Shown in pieces: positions 36,551 to 48,090 of a DNA stretch of 64,000 bases. The notes beneath the pieces were generated by a model, which worked only from the letters and a program-made list of their open reading frames with translations, did no database searches and was not told the origin of the DNA. Each line of letters begins with the position of its first letter. Within the stretch, counting starts at the first letter, position 1. The stretch lies in the NCBI GenBank assembly GCA_035582835.1, contig JAYKAV010000467.1:1862975-1926974 (forward strand), given 5' to 3'. Source of the stretch: Phoebastria nigripes. Lineage: Eukaryota > Chordata > Aves > Procellariiformes > Diomedeidae. The position numbers and the translations under genes are program-made.

Positions 36551-38060
36551 TCAAAAAAATCCTGGTGCTGATGCTCACCTAGCTGTTTACATTGGTTTGG
36601 TTTAAGACTCCAAACATTACAAGATATTCTGGGGAGTGGGGAACGAAGACTATTATATCCACCGCCTGCAAAGGGCTTCTCAGCAATTATGTGCGACGCG
36701 CTATGAATGTATACACAGATCTATGTGTGCATGTGTGTATGGCAGGGGAGTCACACATGCTACGCACACTAGCAGTCTCTCTCTTCCTCTCCAGAAGACT
36801 GCACTGGAATATGAGCGAAAGATAGTATGCACATGCTAAGCTCTGGTGCCACTGCAGAGTAATTGATGAATGGGTTTTTAAAGTGTAGAATGAGAATGAA
36901 TACAAGTAGGACCCAGGAGAATAATTCTTTATATTGCAATCAGCACTGCTTATATGTAGTTGGTTTAATAGTAGAAATCAGCAATAAAGAATACAGACTT
37001 TGTTATTTAATCCTTACCAGCGGAAAAAGAAAATTATTTTGGAATACTTCTTCCACGATTAGATATATTATTTTAAAATTGAATTATTTTGGGGCATCAT
37101 TCAGTTTTAAATGACCATCAAGTAAAATAACCAATCAATGCTATCATAAAGTGAGATGATTTCCGCAATTTCTTTAAATAATTAATTCAAGTTATAGATA
37201 CATATATAGACTATAATGTATGGATAATATGCATATATGCCATTTTGGCTGTTCCAGTACGCCTTGCATTCCTTAAAATATTCGTGGTAAAATACTGTCT
37301 CAATATGCTTTTGCATATGTGCTTGTTATCACATTGCTAGTTAAAGTGTGCCTTCAAAAATAAAATAAAATAAACCCTGAAGTAGTTATCTTATTCATTG
37401 ATTTGTATAGGACCTTTTCCTATTCTAATGAAGAACCTTAGGTACAGCTGCAAATATGTTGGTAAATATTAAGAAAAGAATGTTAAAATAGCATGTACCC
37501 AAGCATAGGCAGAAGAACATCTTGCTTATCTATAAAATTACTAGTCTATAGTGTACTGCAAGCTAGAGGACACATCTAATAAAAATGGGTAAAGCAGTTA
37601 TGTTTTATAAAAACATAGTTTAGGCTTCCAATTTTATTTCGGTTCTGGTAAAACTAGTATGTAATCACCATAATGACATAAAGACCTGAGATGATCTCTG
37701 ATGTAATTCCACAGATCATTCATGTGACACCAGCAATGAATCAGGCCCGTGTGTTTTACCATTTGATAGAATCTCAACAGTTTGATACTTTATGTTTTCA
37801 AGGCTTTAAAAAAAATCTTTGGAAGAAAAATGGATGATGGAGTAATGAAAGTGTGTTTGCTCAACACCATAGCAGATTGATCTGGATCTAAGTATACCAC
37901 TAGGCAAAATTAATTCTTGTCTTGTGTAAACAAAAAAGAGCAGAGGAACTGTGGACTTTGCGGTCTCACTGCTTGTGGGCCCATTTCCTTTTCTTGGTGA
38001 CACATTTCACTAAGCGGTAATGCAGTTTTTATAAAGTCCGGCTGTCATCAGAGGCTGCAG

Positions 38061-38098
38061 GACAGCGTACACTAATGCTGCCATTAGTGTACACTGTC
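38061..38098. repeat. 17-bp near-perfect hairpin with 4-nt loop
   Basis: GACAGCGTACACTAATG (38061-38077) and CATTAGTGTACACTGTC (38082-38098) pair at 16 of 17 positions around the loop CTGC. The single mismatch is C opposite A on the + strand, which is a G-T wobble on the other strand. The stem does not extend beyond these bases, so it falls short of a microRNA precursor. Confidence 0.88.
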
Positions 38099-39839
38099 TT
38101 ATTAACAGGCACTGTATGCTAGTTATAGGGACACTCCCGGCATTCAGCTGAGTAATGAATCAGAAGAAATATCTTGCAGTTATTTGGTCAGCAAAAAGCA
38201 AAGATAGTGATTTGAATAAGGAAAAATCTAGGAACTGAGATGCACAAAGATCAGACCTGTAGAGTAAATTCCAGGGCCAAAAGGATTTAAAAAATACTTG
38301 ATTGAACTAAGGATAGCATAAAGCAATTAAAACTGTATTATGGAGAGACATTTCTACCAGAAAAGCCAAACAAGGTCATGAGATTATTTTCAGACCTAAT
38401 TTGACAATGTAATCCAACATCTAAATGGAAAAAAAAAAAACCCAAACCCTGCAGCAAAAAAATAAGTTTAAATCACCTCAAACATAAAACATGACTTTAC
38501 ACAGTATTTCTGCAGCCATAATNCGGGAGGTACTCAGATGAGTAACTAAGCATAGGGCAAGGCAGAGGTAGTTGAAGCCAGGTTTCATAAGGGGACCTTC
38601 TGAAGCATAGGGCATGCACAAGTCTTGTCCCTGGAGGTTTTCTTCTTGCCTCAGGAGCCTGGCTGTCAGGGGACCTTGCCAGTCGTCAGCTTGTTCCTAG
38701 CCTCCTTTACTTGAGAAAAGCCATTGCGGAGTTGGCAAAAGGACAAGCTCAGCTACCATCTGACTGGCCAGGGTATTTCCCCATGGGAAGCAGTACCTCC
38801 AAGGGGCTCTGAAACGCACNGGTCAGACCAGCTCCTGCCCATGCACTGGGCCAAATGAAACAGAATTCTGTAGAGGCCTTGATTCTGACCAGTTGCTGAT
38901 CAATACCTGCCACTACCTATAAAGCAAACCTCAGAAAAATTCCCGAGGGTCAGAAGGGATCAGTTAAAAACTGCATCATGAAATTGCTGGATGTGGCAAG
39001 GACAACTGGAGATGGTTTAAACCCCAGGATTTTCCCCCGTCTCTGCAAGCTGTAACCACCAACAAGGGGGCAGATCATCAGAAAGCAGCTTTATTTCTGG
39101 CAATCAGTGGTTCTCAGACTCTTGATGTTCTTAGTAGTTTCCAGTTAAGTCATGCAGAGAGGGCTAACTATGAAACTGTCATACATAAATTTGAGGAATC
39201 CTGCACCCTGTATAAATGTATTGGCTTTCATAAGACTCTTCAGCATATAGTTTATATGTTTTTAAATAGAGACAAGAGGAAGAGAGGGAGAAAACAGAAG
39301 TCTTCTGAATGATCGAACCCCGAGGGGGCAATCTCGCTGTCGGGCTGGGGGGATTAACTGCACCCCTGATTAGGATGAGGTCCTTGTGCCAGACATTCTG
39401 GGGAACAACCAGAGGAACCAGAAATAACTTTTGACAAGACGGTCAGAATTTGCCAGGCAAATGTAGTCGGCTGCTTCCGCCTGAAGCTGAGGGAAGGCAG
39501 GGAGTGCTGCACGCTGTGAGCGCTGGGAGATCCAAAATGGCACAAAAATAGACAAGTGGCAGGAAGAGTCACCAGGGTCAAAGCTGGAATTGATAAATAC
39601 TAGCACTGAGCTGAATACACTATGGCAAAGTACACAAGTCAAGACAGTGCCCAGCATTTAAAAAAGGAGGTGTTACAATAGATTATACAGCTTCAAAAAA
39701 TTTCCAAGGATTTGCATAGTGCTCGACTTAGAGAGGATGACGACAGCACCATTAGCTCACAGAAAATCCTCTGCAAAGCATTCACCAGTATCATGGCTCA
39801 GGGTGAATGGACCATTAACTTATGCTAGACATACAGAAA

Positions 39840-40030
39840 TGCTGGCTGGGAGGAGGCATCTAGTCCAGCCTTCCACGCAAAGCAGGACTTTCACCAGCAC
39901 CAGATCAGGTCTGCCATGGCTTTGTCTACTCCAGTCTTGAAAACCAGCAAGGATTGACATTCACCAGTATCTTTCAGTAACCTGCCCCAGGGCTGTGCTG
40001 CCCGCCTTGTCAAGCTGATCTCAGATGGAT
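39840..40030 (-). mobile_element. CR1 3'-end fragment, diverged
   Basis: The reverse strand carries a CR1 end. The + strand reads GGAGGCATCTAGTCCAGCCT, then CAGATCAGGTCTGCCATGGC, then GTCTTGAAAACCAGCAAGGA, decayed forms of CR1 phrases ('catctagtccagcc', 'gttgctcagggcc', 'gtcttgaatatctccaaggatgg'). The terminal 8-bp repeat is not preserved. Confidence 0.7.
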
Positions 40031-41170
40031 CATTCAGTAATAACAGGATGGGAACATGCGTCCACAGTGCTAGAAACTGTGATGTGAGCATGGCAAGGAA
40101 AGCACAGGCAGCAAAGGTGACTAATACAACTGAAAACTTATAGAGTAGTCTTTTCTTCTGAACAAGGATTTTTTGGTCAAGGATATCAGAGAGGCATGAA
40201 GGCAAATCTTAAGAAGTGTTTTGCAATACTGAGATAATTATTGAGGTCCCACTCTGAGCTAAAGTCTGTCTTATTCACAGGTATTTCCAAAGAGCATGCT
40301 GGTGCTGTGCTTATACCTCTGTCAGGTTGTAGCTGGAGAGTTTTAACATATATGCCATAGGTATCAGTAAAAACTGGAAGTCAGTATGCTTACATAGGCA
40401 AGGATGCCTAGTCCTTACATGTAGAAGGTTTCAGAACTTTATTTCTGAGAGGCCAATGTCAGTGGAGAGTGACTGTATAACATTCAGCATGATGACCAAA
40501 ATGAACTTCACAAACGTTATCCAAGACTAAAGGGATTTCATTTTCTCTGAAGATTTACGATTCGCTGTTTGAATGCAATACTGGGAGAGATCTGGCTATT
40601 ACAAAAGAACTTGGTAGACCGTTTGACAATAGCAGTAGAACAAAATCCAGGAAAAGATTTCATATATGTATCAATCAGCTTAAAAAAAAATCTCAGATGA
40701 AATATGGATTCTGACTGCCAGAAGTACAGCTGGAAATGAGACCAGACTAGTGGTGGGACATGAAAAGTGGAGTCGCTGTAGATGTGTTTATGTCTCTTGG
40801 AAAAAGCTAAATAACATAGGCATGTCAGAGATGATTGTTTCCACCATAAAAGGCAATATACTAAAGATGTGATCATGCATATCACAGCTATTATTACTGT
40901 ATGTAGAAACCNTGACGTTGTAATGTCTGACAAAGGCTGCTTATGTTTGTAGAGCAAGACTTTCAAGAAAGGAAGCCTTGTTTAGACCAGGTAATCAGGA
41001 GTCCCTGTTATCTTTCATTTGGTTTGGTGGAATACCAAAATATTAAATTTATATGTTTGTCATGACTATTTACTGCTTCTATTATAGAACATTATCCAGG
41101 AAGTACAAGTTGTCCCATACTGCCATTATAGTCAACAAAAACCTGAAAAAACCAGAATGCTTGTGTAGAA
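40031..41170. other. Unique DNA, no gene seen
   Basis: No recognisable exon or repeat. The 142-codon reverse frame 40538-40966 has no motif known to me and is within chance expectation for AT-moderate DNA. Confidence 0.4.
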
Positions 41171-41425
41171 AGGGGGAAAAGGAAGGGAAGGGAAGGGAAG
41201 GGAAGGGAAGGGAAGGGAAGGGAAGGGAAGGGAAGGGAAGGGAAGGAAAGGAAAGGNNNNNNNNNNNNNNNNNNNNNNNNNNNNNNNNNNNNNNNNNNNN
41301 NNNNNNNNNNNNNNNNNNNNNNNNNNNNNNNAAGGAAAGGAAAGGAAAGGAAAGGAAAGGAAAGGAAAGGAAAGGAAAGGAAAGGAAAGGAAAGGAAAGG
41401 AAAGGAAAGGAAAGGAAAGGAAAGG
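41171..41425. repeat. Pentanucleotide array (GGGAA)n to (GGAAA)n with assembly gap
   Basis: The left part (41171-41246) is built of GGAAG units, equivalent to GGGAA. It changes to GGAAA units just before an N run at 41257-41331 (75 N), and the right part to 41425 is pure GGAAA. The gap size is probably a placeholder. The array is a pure purine strand and prone to triplex or slippage. The long open frames across it on both strands are artefacts of the repeat. Confidence 0.97.
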
Positions 41426-44400
41426 ATGATGATTTGGGATTCAAGAAACTACATCCGTTTGAGAAAAACAATGCTACTTGAAACTCTGGCTCCAAACAGT
41501 ATCGGTGCCAGAAAAGGAAGAGCTGCTGTTGTGTGAAGGTGTCTCCTAAAATGGATACAAACTACTGACTGTAGCTGATGCGTTCTCCCAATCCCAGAAG
41601 CCACACAGACACAGGATATAGAATTAAGTGTTTTGTCAAGGAAAGGTGTCACACAAGCTTCAGTCGTTCTTGTTCAAGACAGCTGACAACAGGAGAATGG
41701 TTTGGATATGAGCGGAGGGTTACCACTGTGCAGGGGCTAGCATCTCTAGTTATTTTAGTTAATACATGGGTAATAAGAATTTGAAATGCTGCATGAGAAT
41801 GATTGTTAACTATCATTGATTATGTCTTTAATTGGAAGGGGAAGTGTGGGGACTTGAATCTTGAAAGGCTCCAATAGCACCTGGCTGAGACAGGGGACGG
41901 AGACATTTGTGTTCCACAGATTTTATGAGCCAGGGCTGAGACAATGAGTGGACGAGCTTAGTCAGGCTCTTGATCCTGAGCAATTAATGAATAATGCAGC
42001 CATGTAAATACTGCATAGATAAAAGCTGAGTTTTCTGGCAGATCTGATACTTCTGGCTAAGGGATAACATGGTTAATATCTCCCCAGAAGTTAAAATCAG
42101 CAGCAAGGACTGGTGTCAGTCAGTGTATCCAAAGGGCCCTGGTAATACCAAGTCCCACAACTCTATCCAAAAGCATACGCTAGCTCTGGTTCTCACAACT
42201 AATCAAAGGGATCATGTTTTTGTAATGACCCATTTCTTCCCACTCTGAAATAGGAGTGAAACCCTGGGTATGTGAAGCCAAAATATAATTTAATTGGAGA
42301 AACAAACAAACAGAAAAGACATAACTAAATGTATGTCTTATATAATAAAATCATAAAATAAAGCATAGGTCAGCAAAGAGCAGAGTGTTGGCTTGCTTTT
42401 GGAGGGGTAAAATATTACCATCTCCCAGTCTAAAGAAAACATACATGAGTTATAATATAATTGAAAATTATTCCTAAATATGGTAAAATATATACCAGTG
42501 TTGCAAGTTACTCATTCCTAGGAATGATAGGAAAAGTGTTGAGAGATGAAGTTGACTATAATGATGGAGGTGTCTTTAGGTGGAATTGCAGGAGTGGGGT
42601 TCCTTTTGTCTTTCTCCCTCAGTAATAGCGGGGGGAGCATGTTGTAATAATGAGGATATGAGGTATCAGTGTATTTCAGTTTTTATAATTCCAATTCTGG
42701 GTAAATAAATCATTACATAACTGATAAGCCAAAACCTCCAGACCATCGTTTTTTTAGACACACATTTTTCCATATGCATGCAATGAATGATAAACCAAAG
42801 GAATCAGAAGCCATTGGACAGAAAATTCTCAAGAGACACTACAAAGTATACTATGTCTAGACCTTAGTCCAGATTTTGCATACAGTTCTGTGCATGTAGA
42901 TGAACCGCTCACTTGAAAGAAGTTCAACCAAATAGGGCACATAGTGAGAAAATTAAACCCAAATTTTAAAGCAATGCATCCAAGCCTATGTCAGCCCAAT
43001 TTACTACAAGAAGTCTCCAAACAAGTCCACACACACACACAAAAAAAATGTCCACCTGTGCAAACCTCATTCATCTCAATAACTTGATCATTCGTTTCAA
43101 CCATTTACAAACACTTTTGAAACATGATTCAACTGTCCAAAGCCCCCAGACACTCAACAGCCAGACAAATTGGGCCCCATTTGAAAGCTGGCAGGTCATG
43201 AGGAGAAGGGGTATGCCACCCCCACCGTGGGTCCTGTCAGTGATCGTGGGCGCACGCCCGGGGAGCCACATCTTCCAGTGACCCTGGTGTGGCTGAATGC
43301 CCGGGGAATAATTTCAACAGACACAAATCAATATCACTGCCAGGCATCAATATATCTTGTAGCAATCCTTTCCCTGGATGAGACATAAATAATTGTGGCT
43401 GTTTCTATACTGACAGATCAGCCCACACTCAGATGCTGGAAAACGTCTTAACAAATTTCTGTCCACACCTTTAAGCTCCTGGTTTAATTTCACAGCTCAA
43501 GCTTTGGCTCACCAGGTGCAAGAAGCAAGTGGTCAAGAGCAGGCACTCTGGCAGTCCACATTGTGCCAGAAGGGTGCAAAATGTAGCCAGGACTCAAGTC
43601 TTGCACAGAAGCATCTCCTAAACATGCAAAGCTCATGTGAACACCTACTCCAGAAGACAGGTCGTTCACTCGCTCCACCCCCCCCCCTTCATGTTGCTAC
43701 CTTGCCCAGCTTTAGAGATGAATCAGACTTCCAGATGAAACCAAAGCGCTCTTTGTTCTGCTTACCTCTAGCTTCACCTCTACTGAGAACTGTTTTCTTC
43801 ACAGCTACCTATTTAAAGCAGAACCTAAAAATGCAAAGGGATGCATCAAAACTTTGACAGCAAACAGCAGCTCCTCGTGCAGTCTCAGTGCACTGGCATG
43901 TGAGGAGGAGCTGGAAACCTTCCTTCCTGGGGAGCCTGCCAAGGCATATATGCTTTGCAGTATCTCTGATCTGTAATATGAGAAGCATATAATAAGAAGT
44001 CAGGTGGAAGGATTCCTTCACATTGATTTAGTCCAAAAGTCTTCTGAATTAATTCCTTGAAGCAGTTAGGAAAGCTGATTGAGTATAATAGTTGGAGAGT
44101 CACTTTCATTTGTCTTGGTGGAGACGGTTGATTACACTTTAGTATAGCACTGAGCATGTCAACAACCTACAANGTTGCTGTTAGCACTAGAGAAGTCTCT
44201 TGCCATGTGGTTGGACTTAACAGGGAAAGAGCCATATGGTCTGGACACAAATGTAGTATATCTGAAAACAAAAAAAATATGTTCAGGACCTATACAGCAT
44301 ATCCACATAGACATACCTGGCATCTCTTCTGTGAAACAAAAACTGAAAAGTCACCCTAGCAATAAGGTATTTCTGACAAAAATGTCTTCAAAAAGTAAAG

Positions 44401-45559
44401 GATCTCTGGGCCTTGGAAACTCTACTCTTACAGGTCTACTACCCCCTCAAAGTCCTCACCTTTCCCAGGCCAGCCATCTATATAAAATTTTGGAAAGAGA
44501 AAAAAATACATATAGTTACTTATTTCTGAGTAGACAGTAAAAAGAACCCTATGGAACTGAGAAATCTTTGTGATCTGGAGTATTATGGAAAAGCAGACAA
44601 AACTGCAAGTCTGTTTTTTTCTAGGTGCTCAGCAGAAACAGGTTGGAGCAAAGTAAAGCCTCTAGTAATTGCCTCGCATGGAGTGAAGAAACAAGGCAGC
44701 ATGGAGTCGCAGGGGGATGGGGCTGCAGGAAGGACCATTATTCGCATCAGGTGCGGTTATGTTTTGCTGCATTGTTGAGACCATGTTGAAAGGATTATTT
44801 CTCTATTGTTTTCTGCACCCTGTTTTTATGAGGTCAGGCTGTTTGGAGCCCCTTGGTTTACTTCTAGCTAGAGAAATCTAGATGACTAATTTTAAATTGG
44901 TTAACTGTGCCCAGGACTGTCCTCTCAGCTTCCTGAGCTCAGTGTTTTGTTGTAGTGTTCTGCTTTTCTTTTTTTCCTTTTTTCCTTTTATTTTAATATA
45001 CTTCTGGCATGAAGACAGTTTGTGTAAAAATGTTGTAATGTCACACATTCCTAGTCCTGTACTATTTGCTTTTCATATTGTGGCTGGTAGATCAGTACAC
45101 ATTTGACCTGTGTTATTTCTGTTTAATGTTTTTGGTGTTTTAGTTGCAAATTGAGATGTTCCTGGGTTTTGTTTCCCTCAAAATAAAAGAATAAAAAGAT
45201 CGATAGGCCCATCCTTTCCCTCACCTGGGGCCATCCTGTGCCAGTGCACTGGGGAGCATTTGTGGCTCCAGTAGCAGGTCCTCTTTCCTCCAGGGTGGTG
45301 GTGCACCCAGGCAGGGACACCGTGGGTGTTGTGTCCTGCTGACAGGCTACCCTGCCCTGCTGCCCTGGATCTTATACTCATTTGATCCCTGTTTAACTCC
45401 TTGGTAGGCATGGTTGTCTCTTATATTCTCATGTCATACCAGCTTTTCAAATTACAAATCAAAAGAATCATGAAAAGGTCCATCAAAAGGACCATCAGAT
45501 AGCACAGGATTGGGTGATCCATGGCTTTGGGGGTTCTTTGTTAATTTGGGCAGTCATCG
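41426..45559. other. Unique DNA, no gene seen
   Basis: No recognisable exon. A short CA/A run is at 43028-43048 and a C run at 43677-43687. Frames are short and overlap on both strands. Confidence 0.45.
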
Positions 45560-45765
45560 CCTGTTGTGTGTAGTGCTGTACGGTTGTAAGAACTAATCCT
45601 TGCCTGGAGGAGTTTACAGTCTAAACATGGAGACCAGATAAGGGTGTAAGGGGAAAAAGAGATGGGAGGCATTGCCCAAAGTGACATGTTTTGTTAGTGG
45701 ATAATCTAAGAGAAGAGCCCAGTTTTCTGGCTGCTCAGTCTCCATATTGCCACTCACACTAAGTC
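45560..45765 (-). mobile_element. MIR-like SINE remnant
   Basis: The + strand reads AATCCTTGCCTGGAGGAGTT and then TACAGTCTAAAC (45595-45626), followed by GGCATTGCCCAAAGTGACAT (45668-45687) and GAAGAGCCCAGTTTTCTGGC (about 45712). This order matches reverse-complement CORE-SINE/MIR-like repeats of amniotes ('ttgcccaaggtcac', 'gaacccag..tcctg'). The copy is diverged and has no intact head. The exact family is uncertain. Confidence 0.55.
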
Positions 45766-47530
45766 TGTTGTATTTGTACCACACTGCTTGAGTCAGACCC
45801 AGGGAGCTACTGAGGAGACCTCCCCCTCATGCCAGTTAGACTCTGGATCACGTTTGTCCCTAGTGTGATTGCACTGATCTAAACAAAACTTCAACTACAA
45901 CAGAGCAGCTAGGAACTCGGCTGGTTGTTTCATGGATGGCGTTTTATTTGTCATAAAGTTTTGTTTGCATCATGCCTGTTTTCTGTTTCTAGCTGTGGCA
46001 GTATTAGCCCAGCCAGGCTTAGAGCCTAGCTCAGATGCTGAGCCCACTTGTTCTTAGCTCTGCACAAGCACAGGATGGAAAGGCACTCCTCATACCCATC
46101 AAAGCCAAACATATAACCAGATACAGATGGTGGATGAGGACAGACAGGTAATGAAATATGAAGGAACCACTACCAAACCCTGATCTGGACTGGAGAGACC
46201 GAGGGACTATGAAGCACCACGGCCCCAGCTGCCTCACAGGAGATGGGCATGCACGGAGCCAAGGGCAGCATCAGCAGGAAGGTTTCAGCTCCGGGCTCTG
46301 CCCCGTACCTTTACGTCTGGCTGGCTGGCATGGCTCTTCACAGACATTCACAGTGTGACCTTCAGCAAGTACGAGTCATGGCAAAGGAGAGGAGGGAGGC
46401 AAGACTCCAAGGAGAAAAATGGGTATTTAAGGGGAGTTTCTTCCCAGCAGCACCAGGGGCAGAATGACAGGAAATACCTGGCTGTTTTCTTTTAAAAAAA
46501 AAGATGATTGCAGCAGGCAGGTCTGGCAGAGACAAGGTCAACACCACTGTTTGTAGAGAAGACAGGGAAAGAGAGGAAGGTCTGATATGATGGAGAAAGG
46601 TCAGGCAGTGGATGCACACAAAGTGCCCCTGCGAGGTATTACCTTGACTGTACACTACGTGCCAGAAGAAACCTCAGTGCCACCTCTGCTGTCCGCATGG
46701 AGGCTGGCATTTCAGCAGGACCTAAACAAACTGGATTTTTGAGGGGAGTTGGCTGGCTAATACAGCCTGGAAAACAACAGCCAGCTTTAGTAGTGTGCAT
46801 TCAAGACCACTGAAAATTGATGGGGGGGGTGCTCAATAGACCTGTGTTTTCTTAACTGAGAAAGGGGACTAAGAAGGGGCAAGATAACAGTATAGGAGTC
46901 AGTGATTGGTTTGCTGAAGGGAAATAAGAGCACCTGTGCTCTCTGCAGCCTCTGGGGAGAAGAAAGAGATACTCAGCTAGAGTAAAGGTGGAAACAGGAC
47001 TAAGGAAACCTCTGAGGACAGTACTTTTAAAAGGACCAGTATTTCTGCAGATATCAAGAATTTCCTTGGGTAATAGAGTTATCTAAAACAATAGCAGCAA
47101 ATAACTGGAAGGGACACTTAATCCAACAGAAATATGCTTGTAATGACACCTTTATAGACATCATCACATCAGAGGAAGGGTAGTAGGCGAAATGAACTTC
47201 TGCTCGACCCTGCATGGCAGCCCCGGGTTCCCAGGGTGACAGGGCTTTCTTGACTTTGTTTCGAGCTCTTGGCCTTGTTGGTTTCTGTATTTCATTGGCT
47301 TCCCACAGTCCATTGATACCTTCCATGGAGAATTTTTGTCATCCCTTCCCAGTGTTAGAGCTGGTAAAGGGTTACGTTCCTTTAATTATTTTTAACATGG
47401 AGACTCTTTCATGTTTCTTTTGTATTTGATTACCTCACTTGGTTTTTCTGGGGCACCTCTCCACCAAACTAGTCACTGCAGTGACTGATCCCAATTGCAG
47501 TAAATTTTTCCCAGTATAAAAGAAACCTGA

Positions 47531-47588
47531 AATAATAATAATGATAATAATAATAATAATGATGATGATGATGATGATGATAATAATA
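47531..47588. repeat. Compound trinucleotide repeat (AAT/GAT)n
   Basis: AATAATAATAATGATAATAA type units change to seven GATs and back to AAT, 58 bp in all. It is a compound microsatellite with interior variants, implying some age. Confidence 0.95.
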
Positions 47589-48054
47589 CCCCAAACTCTG
47601 AAACTAAAAACAAACATATAATTTTAACACAAAATGGTTTAAGTACATTTAAAGTGGCTGATAAGCTGTTACAGAGCTGGATGATACGACGAGTACTGAA
47701 GAATTCACATGGGTTTTAAATCACAGCTTACGTTCAGAGGACCGTAGATGACTGGAGATCAACAATTGCAATGAAATCTTTAGATTGCCATTTTGGAATT
47801 ATGTCCATTAGTAGGCCAGAGCAATTAAACCAATTTTAAAGAATGAGAAGTCTGTCAAGGTGTATATACTTACATTTGCAGATACAGTATATGAGGTTGG
47901 ATTGAATATAATAATTTTCTCTCAACAGTATGTACAGATACACACTTCCTACATTCATTTGTGAAGATGTCTTTGAAATTTATTCATTGAAGCTAATTAT
48001 AGAGGTCTAACACTTCTCTTCATTTATGCCATAAAATTAATGGCCCTTCATTTT

Positions 48055-48090
48055 TACCTCTAATGCAAATGATTATGTCATCTCAAACTG
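48055..48090 (+). promoter_or_regulatory. Perfect octamer (POU) site in AT-rich block
   Basis: ATGCAAAT at 48063-48070 is the exact octamer recognised by POU homeodomain factors, followed by GATTATGTCA. The surrounding 48000-48240 is repeat-free and rich in homeodomain-like TAAT cores. It could be an enhancer; a single octamer also occurs by chance about once per 65 kb per strand. Confidence 0.25.

Larger units (their letters stand above)
35411..39839. other. Unique AT-rich DNA, no gene seen
   Basis: Mostly AT-rich and repeat-free. A GCGATCGC-containing patch lies near 35568. Blocks at 36010-36560 and 38020-38230 have inverted repeats and dense AT-core motifs and could be conserved non-coding elements; this is unproven. 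A GC-richer, unremarkable stretch lies at 38560-39060. Confidence 0.45.

Noticed and set aside
38061..38098. microRNA precursor
   Set aside because: The stem is only 17 bp with a 4-nt loop and does not extend outward, which is too short for Drosha/Dicer processing as known for vertebrates.
41053..41481. Lys/Gly/Glu-repeat frames on both strands
   Set aside because: Produced by the pentanucleotide array and the N gap; not coding.
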